This document shows positions 43,318 to 52,628 of a stretch of 64,000 nucleotides of DNA, piece by piece (within the stretch, counting starts at the first letter, position 1; each line of letters opens with the position of its first letter). The notes beneath the pieces were generated by a model that was not told the DNA's origin, searched no databases, and worked only from the letters and a program-made list of their open reading frames with translations. Source of the stretch: Sphingobacteriaceae bacterium (GTDB lineage Bacteria; Bacteroidota; Bacteroidia; B-17B0; Aurantibacillaceae); assembly GCA_947480015.1 (NCBI GenBank), contig CANKBS010000005.1:62001-126000 (forward strand), read 5' to 3'. The position numbers and the translations under genes are program-made.

Positions 43318-43716
43318 ATGAACAGAAATCTGATTTTTAAATTGTCCTTATTCGGACTAGCCATGGCTCTTGGTACCGTGTTTTTTATTTCATCAAAGAT
43401 TGAACCATTTTTTTGGTTGATCATTTTTATTCTCTGCGCCATGTTTGTGGCTAAGCAGGCCGATCGCAAGTATTTTCTGCACGGCTTCTACATCAGTTTG
43501 CTCAACTCGGTTTGGATCACCGCCATCCATGTGATCTTATTTAAATTCTACGTACAAAACCATCCCGAAGAAATGCAGATGATGACGACCATGCCACTGC
43601 CAACTCATCCCCGAATCATGATGCTCATCACCGGACCCATTGTAGGCGTCATCTCCGGCCTTGTGTTGGGTTTATTTTGTTGGTTGGCTTATTTAATGGT
43701 GAAGAAAACGCATTGA
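43318..43716 (+). CDS. Small integral membrane protein, 132 residues
   Basis: Four hydrophobic segments (about 7-26, 27-45, 56-78 and 106-128), with short polar loops and a Met-rich loop (EEMQMMTTMPLPTHPRIMM) before the last helix. It resembles DUF4199-like or similar Bacteroidota inner membrane proteins but I do not recognise the family. Start ATG at 43318 is preceded by an AT-rich region. It is convergent with the ABC transporter gene across hairpin element D. Confidence 0.65.
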   Translation: MNRNLIFKLSLFGLAMALGTVFFISSKIEPFFWLIIFILCAMFVAKQADRKYFLHGFYISLLNSVWITAIHVILFKFYVQNHPEEMQMMTTMPLPTHPRIMMLITGPIVGVISGLVLGLFCWLAYLMVKKTH

Positions 43717-43825
43717 GGTGAATTGTTATTTAGGTGAAGGAAAATCACTCCTTACTCAAAATTAGTGTGGTTTTAATTTATAAAAACTCAAATAAAAAGG
43801 ATTAGCGATGATTTTAAAATCCCTT

Positions 43826-43998
43826 GAGCGCTAGGGATAGGGTAGCAAGCCTGTGGCTTGATGAGCCAGCTTGTGTGACAGCTTTAGCTCTTTTTCAGCG
43901 GTTTTTTCTACCGCTGAAAAAAGCCGAGCAGGGCAGCAAGCCATTGGCTTGATGAGCCAGACTGTGCATAGAGCCCGGCGCAGCCCGCCCGAGCGCCC
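43826..43998 (-). repeat. Modular hairpin element, copy D
   Basis: Minus-strand orientation: starts GGGCGCT (at 43998), ends TATCCCTAGCGCTC (43826). The closing pair is GCGCT/AGCGC, compensated relative to GCGCC/GGCGC in other copies. The internal 12-bp stem pairs 43891-43902 with 43910-43921. Two CTGGCTCA modules each contain the stem CAAGCC/GGCTTG (43846-43851/43855-43860 and 43937-43942/43946-43951). It fills the gap between two convergent genes. Confidence 0.75.
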
Positions 43999-44027
43999 AA
44001 ATAAATAGAGTACTTTTTGTGGCGTGA

Positions 44028-45767
44028 CTAATTACTCTGCAGCTGACTTAAATGAAAATACTCTTTCCTTAGTGCCATCAACTCTTCGTGGGTACCCATC
44101 TCAATAATTTCACCTTCTTTTAAATACAAGATCAAATCGGCATGCTGAATACTGGAGATACGGTGAGAAATAATAATGCTGGTTTTATCCTGCATCTCAT
44201 TTTTTAAATTGCTTAAAATCAACTCTTCGGTTTCACTATCCACAGCGCTTAAACAATCGTCAAAAATTAAAAGTTGGGGTTTATTAATAATGGCTCTGGC
44301 AATGGAGATACGTTGTTTTTGTCCACCACTTAAGGTCACGCCGCGTTCGCCTACCATGGTTTCAAATTTATCGGCAAAGGCTACAATGTTATCATACACG
44401 CCCGCTTGTCTGGCTGCTTGTTCCACCGTGGCCCGGTCTACTTTATCATCAGCACTTCCAAAGGAAATATTATTGGCAATGGTATCGCTGAATAAAAAAA
44501 CTTCTTGCGGCACTACGCCACAATTTTTACGCAGTAAATGCAAATTATGGTCCTGAATTTTATTACCATCCACTAAAATTTCGCCCTGCGTGCTATCATA
44601 CTGACGGGTAATTAAATTAACAATGCTCGATTTGCCACTGCCCACTTGTCCCGTAATACCCAGACTCTGTCCGGCTTTTAGCTGAAAGGAAATATTTTTA
44701 AGGGCTTCAATATTATTTTCGGGATAAGTAAAACTTACTTTTTTAAATTCAATGCTGCCTTTGATCGGATAAATTTTAGCGTTCTCATTTTTGATGCGGG
44801 GCTTCACCTGTAAAAATTCATTCAGTCGTTCCTGCGATGCCGCGGCTCTTTGAATTAAAGAAGTTACCCAGCCTAAAGACGCGAAGGGCCAGGTTAGACG
44901 AAAGACGTACAAAATAAATTCGGTAATATTACCCGGATCAATTTTATGTTCGATGCTTAATTTGCCGCCATACCACACGGTTAATAAAACACTCAAGCCA
45001 ATCATCAATCCCATTACCGGGGCAAACAGCGATTCAATAGAAGCCAGTCGCAATGCGGTGCTTTTATAATCTTCATTCTTGCTGTTCATCTGCGATGAGA
45101 AAAAATTCTCGCGTGCATAAGCTTTAATGATACGAATAGCACTAAACGTTTCCTGGGCCTGGGTAGTGAGTCCGCTTAACTGCTGTTGCACCAAAGTGCT
45201 TTGTTTGCCAATCAAATCAGAAACTTTGTAAATAATAAATGAAAGAATGGGTAAAGGCAAAAACACCAAAAGCGTAAGGGTGGCATTTACCTGCAACATA
45301 AAAATTAAAATGGTTATCGTAGTTACTAAGGTATTTGCAACGTACATAATAGCTGGACCAGTATACATCCTTACCTTGCTCACATCTTCGCTAATACGGT
45401 TCATAAGGTCACCGGTGGTATTTTCCTTATAAAACTGGGTGTCTAAATTCTGATAATGTTGGTAGATCTCGTTTTTTTGATCGTACTCAATGTGCCGGCT
45501 CATTACAATAATGGTTTGGCGCATTAAAAACATAAAAAGTCCGCTTACCAGTGCCAATCCAATAATAGTCAAACCATACTGTATAAAAATGCCTGAATCG
45601 GCCGGAGCACCCTGATTAATGATTTCGAGAATCTTATTGGTGCCTTTGCGTACAATAACGCCTTGGTAAGTGCCAAAAATGGTGGAGAGGGAAACAAAGA
45701 GCAATCCACCTAAAAAATGCCATTTGTATTTAAAAAAATAGGGATTAAGAACTTTAAGGTGTTTCAC
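44028..45767 (-). CDS. ABC exporter half-transporter
   Basis: A 579-residue fusion of a six-helix membrane domain (about 1-310) and an ATPase domain (about 335-579) with Walker A GQVGSGKSS, signature LSGGQKQRISIARA, Walker B LLIFDDCLSAVD and H-loop ISHRISS. Half-transporters of this type dimerise to export lipids, drugs or peptides; the substrate is unknown, and it is not encoded with a partner. The start is GTG at 45767. Its 3' end meets hairpin element D. Confidence 0.93.
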   Translation of the reverse strand: MKHLKVLNPYFFKYKWHFLGGLLFVSLSTIFGTYQGVIVRKGTNKILEIINQGAPADSGIFIQYGLTIIGLALVSGLFMFLMRQTIIVMSRHIEYDQKNEIYQHYQNLDTQFYKENTTGDLMNRISEDVSKVRMYTGPAIMYVANTLVTTITILIFMLQVNATLTLLVFLPLPILSFIIYKVSDLIGKQSTLVQQQLSGLTTQAQETFSAIRIIKAYARENFFSSQMNSKNEDYKSTALRLASIESLFAPVMGLMIGLSVLLTVWYGGKLSIEHKIDPGNITEFILYVFRLTWPFASLGWVTSLIQRAAASQERLNEFLQVKPRIKNENAKIYPIKGSIEFKKVSFTYPENNIEALKNISFQLKAGQSLGITGQVGSGKSSIVNLITRQYDSTQGEILVDGNKIQDHNLHLLRKNCGVVPQEVFLFSDTIANNISFGSADDKVDRATVEQAARQAGVYDNIVAFADKFETMVGERGVTLSGGQKQRISIARAIINKPQLLIFDDCLSAVDSETEELILSNLKNEMQDKTSIIISHRISSIQHADLILYLKEGEIIEMGTHEELMALRKEYFHLSQLQSN

Positions 45768-45863
45768 TTGCTAAAGGTAGGGCTTTTTAGAAATTCAAAG
45801 CAATTCGTCAAATTTTTTTAGAAAAGATTCACAGAATTCTTGTTCACAGCGGGCATTATTTCC

Positions 45864-45894
45864 TTTGTATATTGTGCCAATTAGCCTAAATTTG
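45864..45894 (+). promoter_or_regulatory. Consensus promoter of the amino acid dehydrogenase gene
   Basis: TTTG (45864-45867), 19-base spacer, TAAATTTG (45887-45894): an exact match to the TTTG-N19-TAnnTTTG pattern. It ends 22 bases before the ATG at 45917 and argues against the TTG start at 45902. Confidence 0.8.
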
Positions 45895-45916
45895 CCAATC
45901 TTTGAACAAAACGATC

Positions 45917-47020
45917 ATGGAAGTAAAAACTTTAAGCAATTCTGATTTAATAAAAAATCCTGTTATCGGACAAATGAGTCTGCATAACCACGAACAAATT
46001 TTATTTTGCAACGATAATGCTACCGGCTTAAAGGCCATCATAGCTGTTCATAATACCGTATTGGGTCCTGCTTTAGGTGGTACCCGCATGTGGAATTACA
46101 ACAATGAAATGGAAGCTTTGAATGATGTATTGCGTTTATCGCGCGGTATGACTTACAAATCTTCTGTGGCAGGTTTAAACCTGGGTGGCGGAAAGGCTGT
46201 GATTATTGGCGATTCTAAAAAAATTAAAAACGAAGCTTTATTGCGTCGTTTTGGAAAATTTGTGGATGGCTTGGGTGGAAAATACATTACTGCTGAAGAC
46301 GTTGCCATGACCAGTCGCGACATGGAGATTATTAAAATGGAAACGGATTATGTGAGCGGCTTACCTGAAAACATGGGTGGTAGCGGCGATCCTAGTCCTG
46401 TTACCGCTTACGGTGTTTATGTAAGTATGAAAGCCAGCGCCAAAGAAGTTTGGGGTAACGACAGTTTAAACGGAAAAAAAGTATTGGTGCAAGGTATTGG
46501 TCACGTGGGCGAAGTGCTGGTGGATCATTTAACCAAAGAAGGCGCTAAAGTTTATATTCACGATATCAGCGAAGACCGTTTAAAAGCGGCGGCTGCAAAA
46601 TACAAAGCCGAAGTCGTTTCAGCCGATACCATGTTTGATCTGGATATTGATGTTTATGCTCCTTGTGCTTTGGGTGCAACTGTTAATGACGATACCTTGG
46701 CAAAATTAAAATGTAAAATTATTTGTGGTGCCGCTAACAACCAGTTGGCCGATGAAATTGTACATGGTGAAGTAGTAGGCAAACAAGGCATTTTATACGC
46801 ACCCGATTATGTGGTAAATGCCGGTGGAATTATTAATGTGTATTACGAATTGGAAGGTTATAACAGAGAACGTGCTATGACCCATGCCGAAAAAATTTAC
46901 GCCACCACTTACAATTTATTTCAGTTAGCTAAAAAAGAAGGCATCCCTACTTACATGGCAGCTAACCGTTTGGGCGAAGAGCGCATTGCCGCCATTGCTC
47001 GAATTAATGCAGTTCTTTAA
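45917..47020 (+). CDS. Glu/Leu/Phe/Val dehydrogenase
   Basis: NAD(P)-dependent oxidative deamination of an amino acid, most likely a branched-chain one. From ATG at 45917 the protein has 367 residues, beginning MEVKTLSNSDL. The catalytic lysine is in NLGGGKAVIIG, with GPALGGTRMW and SGDPSPVTAYGVY upstream of the Rossmann loop GIGHVGEVLVDHL, and ends MAANRLGEERIAAI. This size and the LNLGGGK motif fit leucine/phenylalanine dehydrogenase rather than the longer glutamate enzymes. Substrate is unproven. A nusB gene follows 96 bp downstream. Confidence 0.9.
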   Translation: MEVKTLSNSDLIKNPVIGQMSLHNHEQILFCNDNATGLKAIIAVHNTVLGPALGGTRMWNYNNEMEALNDVLRLSRGMTYKSSVAGLNLGGGKAVIIGDSKKIKNEALLRRFGKFVDGLGGKYITAEDVAMTSRDMEIIKMETDYVSGLPENMGGSGDPSPVTAYGVYVSMKASAKEVWGNDSLNGKKVLVQGIGHVGEVLVDHLTKEGAKVYIHDISEDRLKAAAAKYKAEVVSADTMFDLDIDVYAPCALGATVNDDTLAKLKCKIICGAANNQLADEIVHGEVVGKQGILYAPDYVVNAGGIINVYYELEGYNRERAMTHAEKIYATTYNLFQLAKKEGIPTYMAANRLGEERIAAIARINAVL

Positions 47021-47116
47021 ATAAAATAAATAAAGCGATCGGTTGTAGGAACAGATTTTTCATGACAGAAATTGGAATGAAGGGGAAATGAAAACCGAAA
47101 GCAAACAAAAATTACG

Positions 47117-48055
47117 ATGTTAAACAGAAGGTTTTTAAGAATAAAAGTGATGCAGGCCCTGTATGCCTATTTTCAACACGAAAAAGGTAATGTGGCACAT
47201 TTTGAGAAAGAGCTCTTTAAAAGTCTTGATAAAATTCACGATCTCTATTTGTCTATCCTTGCTCTGGTATGCGATTTGCACCATGTGGCTTTGCAGGTAA
47301 TGGATGAAAACAAGAACAAACATCGTCCCAATGCCGAAGATCTGGATCCGAATTTAAAATTCATTAATAATACGTTGTTAATGAGCTTAACCAATAATGC
47401 GGCTTTAAAAGATCAGATCGAAAGAAAAAAGATCTCCTGGCAAAATGATTTTGATGTGGTGCGTAAGCTCTTCATCGAGATTCGTGGCAGCGAAGCGTAC
47501 ATAAATTATTTAGCGCTTGAAAACCCGGGTGTGAACGAAGACCGCGATTTTATTCTTGAAGTCATTACCGAGTACTTAAGTGAGAATGAAGTGCTCATTT
47601 CTTTGTTTGAAGAAAAAAACATGCACTGGGCCGACGATACCTTTGTGGCCTTTAATTCAGTGATCCGTAATTTAGAAGATTTTAAAGGGGACTTTGTGAT
47701 GCAACCACTTTTAAAAGACGAAAAAGACGATCTTGATTTTATGAGTTTGTTATTCAATAAAACTATTTTGTATCATCAACAATTTAAGGAGATGATTGAC
47801 AAACACACGCAGAACTGGGAAATTGAGCGGATCGCTAATATGGACCTGTTGTTGATGGAAATGGCCTTGGCTGAGATCCTTTATATACCTAATGTACCGG
47901 TTAAGGCTTCTTTAAATGAGTATATTGACATTAGTAAGGAATACAGTACACCAAACAGCAAAACTTTTGTGAATGGGGTGCTTGATAAAATTATTGCGGA
48001 ATTAAAACGCGATAACAAGATCAACAAAACCGGCAGAGGTTTAAAAGAAAACTAA
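47117..48055 (+). CDS. nusB: Transcription antitermination factor NusB, long form
   Basis: RNA-binding factor of rRNA antitermination. The 312-residue protein is about twice the E. coli length (about 139), as usual in Bacteroidota: the N-terminal half (MLNRRFLRIKVMQALYAYFQ) carries the NusB-like helix, and the C-terminal half (about 205-300, TQNWEIERIANMDLLLMEMALAEILYIPNVPVKASLNEYIDISKEYSTPNSKTFVNGVLDKI) is the classical NusB domain. It is preceded by the amino acid dehydrogenase. A compact hairpin element E lies 42 bases after its stop. Confidence 0.95.
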   Translation: MLNRRFLRIKVMQALYAYFQHEKGNVAHFEKELFKSLDKIHDLYLSILALVCDLHHVALQVMDENKNKHRPNAEDLDPNLKFINNTLLMSLTNNAALKDQIERKKISWQNDFDVVRKLFIEIRGSEAYINYLALENPGVNEDRDFILEVITEYLSENEVLISLFEEKNMHWADDTFVAFNSVIRNLEDFKGDFVMQPLLKDEKDDLDFMSLLFNKTILYHQQFKEMIDKHTQNWEIERIANMDLLLMEMALAEILYIPNVPVKASLNEYIDISKEYSTPNSKTFVNGVLDKIIAELKRDNKINKTGRGLKEN

Positions 48056-48097
48056 TTTCATTTTTTTATTGGTAAGGTAAAATTTTCTTAAGTTTTT

Positions 48098-48196
48098 GGG
48101 CGCCCGGGCGGGCTGCTCCGGGCTCCACTTCGTTTCGGCTTTTTGGCCGCAAAGATGCAGGGGCCAAAAGAGCTAAACCCTTTACATCCCTGGCGC
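48098..48196 (+). repeat. Modular hairpin element, compact copy E
   Basis: Starts GGGCGCC, ends TCCCTGGCGC (48196). The internal stem TTTTGGCC/GGCCAAAA (48141-48148/48162-48169) replaces TTTTTTGCCGC of copies B and C with a compensated sequence. The remaining core GGGCTGCTCCGGGCTCC...GAGCTAAACCCT is shared with B and C. It follows nusB. Confidence 0.75.
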
Positions 48197-48299
48197 GATT
48201 TCGTATTTTAAAAATTTCAATATCTCATTATTTCTAAAACCAAATCAAGAAGATCAGGGTTATCAGTTGAATTTTTTTTGGCATTCGAATCTTCATTCA

Positions 48300-48540
48300 G
48301 ACTTGTCGATTTGTGTAATTGGTGTAATTCGTGTCTTCCTTTAGGCACACAGATCAGCGAAATTATGCCGCAGGCATCCTTTAGGCGAACAGATCAGCGG
48401 TATCCGCGGAATCAGCGCCTACTTTTATGCACACAGTTTTGTGTAATTCGTGCAATTTGTGTCTTCCTTTAGGCATACAGATCAGCGGTATCTGAGAAAT
48501 CAGCGTCTGTCTTTAGGCACACCGATAAATGCGTATCATT
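48300..48540. repeat. Dispersed CAGATCAGCG-type repeat cluster
   Basis: Degenerate tandem units of about 70-80 bases beginning CTTTAGGCACACAGATCAGCG at about 48339, 48381 and 48464. The segment around 48339-48382 (CAGATCAGCGAAATTATGCC) is matched by the reverse complement of 11641-11683. No gene in this region. Confidence 0.65.
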
Positions 48541-48564
48541 TCTGATTCGTTGTACTGAAAATTT

Positions 48565-49491
48565 TCAGTAAAACCTTCGTGAGAGCCCAAAATAGGGGAT
48601 AGGCACAGCTTTTACGTTTACTTGCAGACTGCCATTGCTGGCATTTAAAAACGTGTAACAACCAAAACTCCAGCAAACAAATTCATTGGCTACCAGTTTT
48701 AAGCCCACACCACCGAGGCCAACATCAACCTGAGGTAAGTACCATCCTTCCATGGTAAATGCCAATTGCCTGCTAAAACGGTTGCAATAAGCGGCATTTA
48801 CAAAGGGCATATTTACAAAAGGTGTGCGTTGAACGGTATTAAGTAAATCGGAATTTAAACCAAGAAGTCCACCGGCGATGGTGAAATTATTATTGCTGGT
48901 GCCATGGGTAATTTTTCCAAAAGCTCCGTAACCAAAAAAGCCTGAGCCTGAATTGCCCGAAGACATGTTGAAAGCCAGAAAGACGTTGCCTCCAACATAA
49001 TTTAAATCACCAACCTGATAAGCGCATTTCACCCCAAAAGTAAAAGGTAAAAACGCAAGGGTGTTGGCCGTAACGCCCCAGTTCTCGCTTAAGGCGTAAT
49101 CAATGGTTTCGAGTAAAAACCAATGACTGTTATAATTACCTTCTCCTTCCTTAAATAAAAAAGCAGACGTAGCAAAGAGGTAATTGTTAGCATGGTAATT
49201 TTCATCCAACATCACCTCTTCGTAGTTTTGCCTGCCGTTAAGAGCTCTGGCACTCATGATCTGATTTTTTTTAAGGGTGCTGCTTGTATGATTTTCTTTG
49301 TTCTCTACCGTGATTTCGTATTTGGTCTCATCTCTTACAAAGCCAGCGTAACTGCTGCCAACACTGGTTTTGATGATGTATTTAACACCGGCTTTGTATT
49401 GATGGATAAAACTAAGGGTATCGGGTGCCGACTGTGAAAAGAAAGTCTGCACCAGAAAAAACAAACCAAGTATGAGGACTATTTTTTTCAG
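48565..49491 (-). CDS. Secreted protein, probable outer membrane barrel, apparent CTG start
   Basis: About 308 residues. In frame the sequence CTG-AAA-AAA-ATA... at 49491 gives LKKIVLILGLFFLVQTFFSQ, a perfect signal peptide with a basic n-region where the initiator would normally be ATG; the next possible start (TTG at 49464) lacks the basic residues. So it appears to start with CTG, or ATG was mutated. The mature part is rich in Gly, Asn, Tyr and Phe and ends PIPYFGLSRRFY, as in outer membrane barrels. Function unknown. Upstream, prmC is on the same strand, 99 bases away. Confidence 0.65.
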   Translation of the reverse strand: MKKIVLILGLFFLVQTFFSQSAPDTLSFIHQYKAGVKYIIKTSVGSSYAGFVRDETKYEITVENKENHTSSTLKKNQIMSARALNGRQNYEEVMLDENYHANNYLFATSAFLFKEGEGNYNSHWFLLETIDYALSENWGVTANTLAFLPFTFGVKCAYQVGDLNYVGGNVFLAFNMSSGNSGSGFFGYGAFGKITHGTSNNNFTIAGGLLGLNSDLLNTVQRTPFVNMPFVNAAYCNRFSRQLAFTMEGWYLPQVDVGLGGVGLKLVANEFVCWSFGCYTFLNASNGSLQVNVKAVPIPYFGLSRRFY

Positions 49492-49590
49492 GAATTAATT
49501 TGTTGAATAAAGTTAGTATTTCCTTTTGAATGAAAATACAAAACCTAGGCTGGATGACTGATTTTAAGATTTTTTTACCTGGGAATCGCT

Positions 49591-50463
49591 TTAATTCCTA
49601 ATGCCTTTAAAGAAACGCTGTTTACCACTCATATCCTTCATTAATTCGCAGGTCACAAATAGTTGCGACTGTTCAGCGTAGGCCAAAACATCATCTGCGG
49701 TAAGTGGATTTAATTCAAAATACAATTTTCCGCCGCTGCTTAATTCCACTTTGCAAAGGTCAATTATTTTTTTGTAGAAAATAATTTCATCACCCTCCTC
49801 TACAAACAAGGCCAAATGCGGCTCGTGATCAATCACCTGTTTGGTCATGATGAGGGCTTCCTTCCTTTTAATATAAGGTGGATTACTCACGATACACTCA
49901 AAAGGGTGTTCTGTTTTTTTGACAAAGAATTTTGTATTCAACACATCGGCTTCAAAAAAATGAATGTCCGTATCATTTAAACGGGCATTTTCTTTGGCTA
50001 TAGCTAAGGCTTCTTTGCTGATGTCGCAGGCAGAGACCGTTGTGGCTTGTAAATTTTTTTTCAGGGCTACCGGAATGCAACCACTACCACAGCCAATGTC
50101 TAACAGACTGGCTGGCTTTGTACCTTCTTTTAAAATCAAATCTACCAGCTCTTCGGTTTCGGGTCGTGGTATTAGAACATGTGTATTGACCTTAAATTTT
50201 AAATGATAGAACCAGGCTTCGGCTAAAATATACTGTAAGGGGATGTTCTTTTTTAATTCCTTACAACAATCGTATAATTTCAGTAAATCCGATTGGTTAA
50301 TATGATCATTCGCTTTTTTAATGATTTCGGTTTTTGAAAAACCCAAATAATGATGCAGCGCAATGCTAATGATGGCTTCTATTTCATGGCGATCGTAAGT
50401 GTTTATTAATTCCGAATAATAAAAATCAAGAATGTCTTTTAGTTTGTTGCTGGCTACGCGCAT
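49591..50463 (-). CDS. prmC: Release factor glutamine methyltransferase
   Basis: Methylates the GGQ glutamine of class 1 release factors. The 290-residue protein has the N-terminal helical domain (about 1-90) and an S-adenosylmethionine domain with DIGCGSGCIPVAL (about 118-130) and the diagnostic NPPY motif in VSNPPYIKRKE (about 187-197). Starts with ATG at 50463. The subtilase gene upstream ends 2 bp before its start, so they are in one operon. Confidence 0.94.
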   Translation of the reverse strand: MRVASNKLKDILDFYYSELINTYDRHEIEAIISIALHHYLGFSKTEIIKKANDHINQSDLLKLYDCCKELKKNIPLQYILAEAWFYHLKFKVNTHVLIPRPETEELVDLILKEGTKPASLLDIGCGSGCIPVALKKNLQATTVSACDISKEALAIAKENARLNDTDIHFFEADVLNTKFFVKKTEHPFECIVSNPPYIKRKEALIMTKQVIDHEPHLALFVEEGDEIIFYKKIIDLCKVELSSGGKLYFELNPLTADDVLAYAEQSQLFVTCELMKDMSGKQRFFKGIRN

Positions 50464-50465
50464 AC

Positions 50466-52580
50466 TTAGTCTTTAATGAGTTTGAAAGCATAAGCACCTT
50501 CTTTATCCGATATGCTGATGAGTAAAAGTCCTTTTAAATTGCCATCCATTTTATCAGCATGAAGTTCATATGTGTTCGAATGTATGACATCTTCAAAAAC
50601 TAATTTTCCTTCAGAAGAAAATACTTTTATGTTGCCGTTCATTTCTTTATCAAAGTTTAAACGCACTTTATCATCAAAGGGATTAGGGAAATATTTCAGA
50701 CCCTCATTATTTTTGTTGACTGAAATATTCACTAAATTTTCTCCGCAAAGCATAGCGGCCTTGCCATCCAACTTGCCATATCCCCATTGATAATTTGGAA
50801 GCGTCGTACCGGTAAAAACATCCGAATAAGCACATTTGGTGATGGCTTCTTTAACCTGCCTGTTGGTAGCAGTTGGATTTTTTTGAAGATACAAGGCTGC
50901 GAGTCCCGCTAACACAGGCGACGAGGCCGAGGTGCCACCGCCCAGTATATGCAAACTGCCTTGTGCAACGGTAAGCGGACTATTCGCAATTTGACTGGCC
51001 ATCATGGCTAAAGGAATACAGGAGAAAACACTCTCCCCAGTGGCAGCAATGTCGGGTTTCTGGCGTCTATCGCGGGTTGGTCCGGAACTGCTGCTAAGGG
51101 CAATTTTACCAACGGTTATGCCGGTGTTGCGCAAGGTATCATGCACATCGTAATAACTATTTAGGTTAACATAATTGGCAACCGTTATGATCTCATCGCT
51201 GCACTGGTAACTGCTTACCATGGTATAAAAGGTATCGGCCTTTAAGTAATGGTTGATGTTAGGAAATTGCGTGGCCGTTGGTAAACCATTCGACACAAAG
51301 TCAAAATTCCAGGCGTGATGTAAACCACTGCCCTTAGTTTCTATCCGCCATTTCAAACCGAGTGTATCGGCCGTAATAAGAAAATACAATTCGTAGACAC
51401 CCGAAGCATTAATGCTGGCCGAGGTTTTAATAATGGCAATGTGATTACCGTTATGTTTTAGAGTATCGGTTTTAATGGAACTGAGGGCATAGTTATAATT
51501 TTTAAATCCAATTCTACCTAAATCAGAATAATTTGCACGATTAGCCCCCACCGAAAATTGCAGATTTTTAACTTGGAGTGTATCGCCGTAGCACCAGTAT
51601 TCCAGAGTATTTGTGTTGTTCGAGATCCAGGTAAAATTGGTGTCATTTGCTAATGGCTGTGTTTTAACATGGTATTTTTTATTGCCTGCATTGCCCGCTG
51701 CAGCTACCATCACGCGTCCCGCCACGTTTGTAATTTGATTCGCAATTAACTGAGCTTCCAAGTCGGTGGCATCGTGACTACCGTAATAATCTCCCACAGA
51801 AGCATTAATCACACAGGGCTTGCCAAGCAAGGTGGCTTTAATTAAAATGTATTGCACGGCATCGGCGGTAATGGGTCCGCTTTTATTAAAATCGAGTGCT
51901 ACTAAAATAATATCTGCTTTGGAGGCGCAACCCTCATGCGTATTATTGGCTGAAGCATTACCGGCGGCAATACCGGCCACGTGGGTACCATGCCCATAAA
52001 AAGGCAGGTCGCTATGTGTACACTGATTGGCGTTAATTTGTGTTTCGGTCCATTCGATGCCGTAATTAAAAGGTACTGGTACCGTAGAACCTGCCGTTGG
52101 AACCTGATCCCAAAGGAAACGAATGCGTGATTTGCCATTGGCATCTTTAAAATCGCCGTGATTAAAATCAATGCCCGTATCAATAAAACCAAGTATAATA
52201 CCTGAGCCGTCATAAGCCTGAGCAAGTGGCGCAGCGCCCTGTTTCACGGGTTTAATGCGGTTACGTTTTAGCATGGTGTCGTTAAGTGCACGCACGTGAG
52301 GTTGAATAAATTCAGCACGTAAAATAATTTTTTTATCGAGCAGAAGGGCCAGTATAGTTAGATTACAATGAATGGAAGCGATGTTACCGGCATAATAGTT
52401 CACGCGATAGGTGTGCTCACGTTGTTTGGAAAGGATGTTCGGGATATTTCCCTGAACCAATACATCGTAGTCATTTGAACCCTCCTGAATTTTGAATTTT
52501 AGCGCATTATTAAAACCTGAGCTTTGAGCGAAAAGCATTGTAGATGCTGAAAGTAGCAGAATCAGAAAAATAACACGCAT
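50466..52580 (-). CDS. Subtilisin-family serine peptidase with T9SS type A sorting domain
   Basis: A 704-residue secreted peptidase. Signal peptide 1-18 (ending LFAQ). Catalytic triad: Asp134 in GFIDTGIDFN, His200 in GHGTHVAGIAAG, Ser551 in GTSASSPVLAGLAAL. Between them (about 300-480) lies a large insert that is partly beta-rich, common in Bacteroidota S8 peptidases. The type A sorting domain begins at about 630 (KYFPNPFDDKVRLNF). It should be exported by T9SS and degrade external protein. The prmC gene begins 2 bp after its stop and shares its transcript. Confidence 0.94.
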   Translation of the reverse strand: MRVIFLILLLSASTMLFAQSSGFNNALKFKIQEGSNDYDVLVQGNIPNILSKQREHTYRVNYYAGNIASIHCNLTILALLLDKKIILRAEFIQPHVRALNDTMLKRNRIKPVKQGAAPLAQAYDGSGIILGFIDTGIDFNHGDFKDANGKSRIRFLWDQVPTAGSTVPVPFNYGIEWTETQINANQCTHSDLPFYGHGTHVAGIAAGNASANNTHEGCASKADIILVALDFNKSGPITADAVQYILIKATLLGKPCVINASVGDYYGSHDATDLEAQLIANQITNVAGRVMVAAAGNAGNKKYHVKTQPLANDTNFTWISNNTNTLEYWCYGDTLQVKNLQFSVGANRANYSDLGRIGFKNYNYALSSIKTDTLKHNGNHIAIIKTSASINASGVYELYFLITADTLGLKWRIETKGSGLHHAWNFDFVSNGLPTATQFPNINHYLKADTFYTMVSSYQCSDEIITVANYVNLNSYYDVHDTLRNTGITVGKIALSSSSGPTRDRRQKPDIAATGESVFSCIPLAMMASQIANSPLTVAQGSLHILGGGTSASSPVLAGLAALYLQKNPTATNRQVKEAITKCAYSDVFTGTTLPNYQWGYGKLDGKAAMLCGENLVNISVNKNNEGLKYFPNPFDDKVRLNFDKEMNGNIKVFSSEGKLVFEDVIHSNTYELHADKMDGNLKGLLLISISDKEGAYAFKLIKD

Positions 52581-52628
52581 GAAACTAATTTATGATTAAA
52601 ATTAAGTAAAAAAAGCGAAATTTGATCC

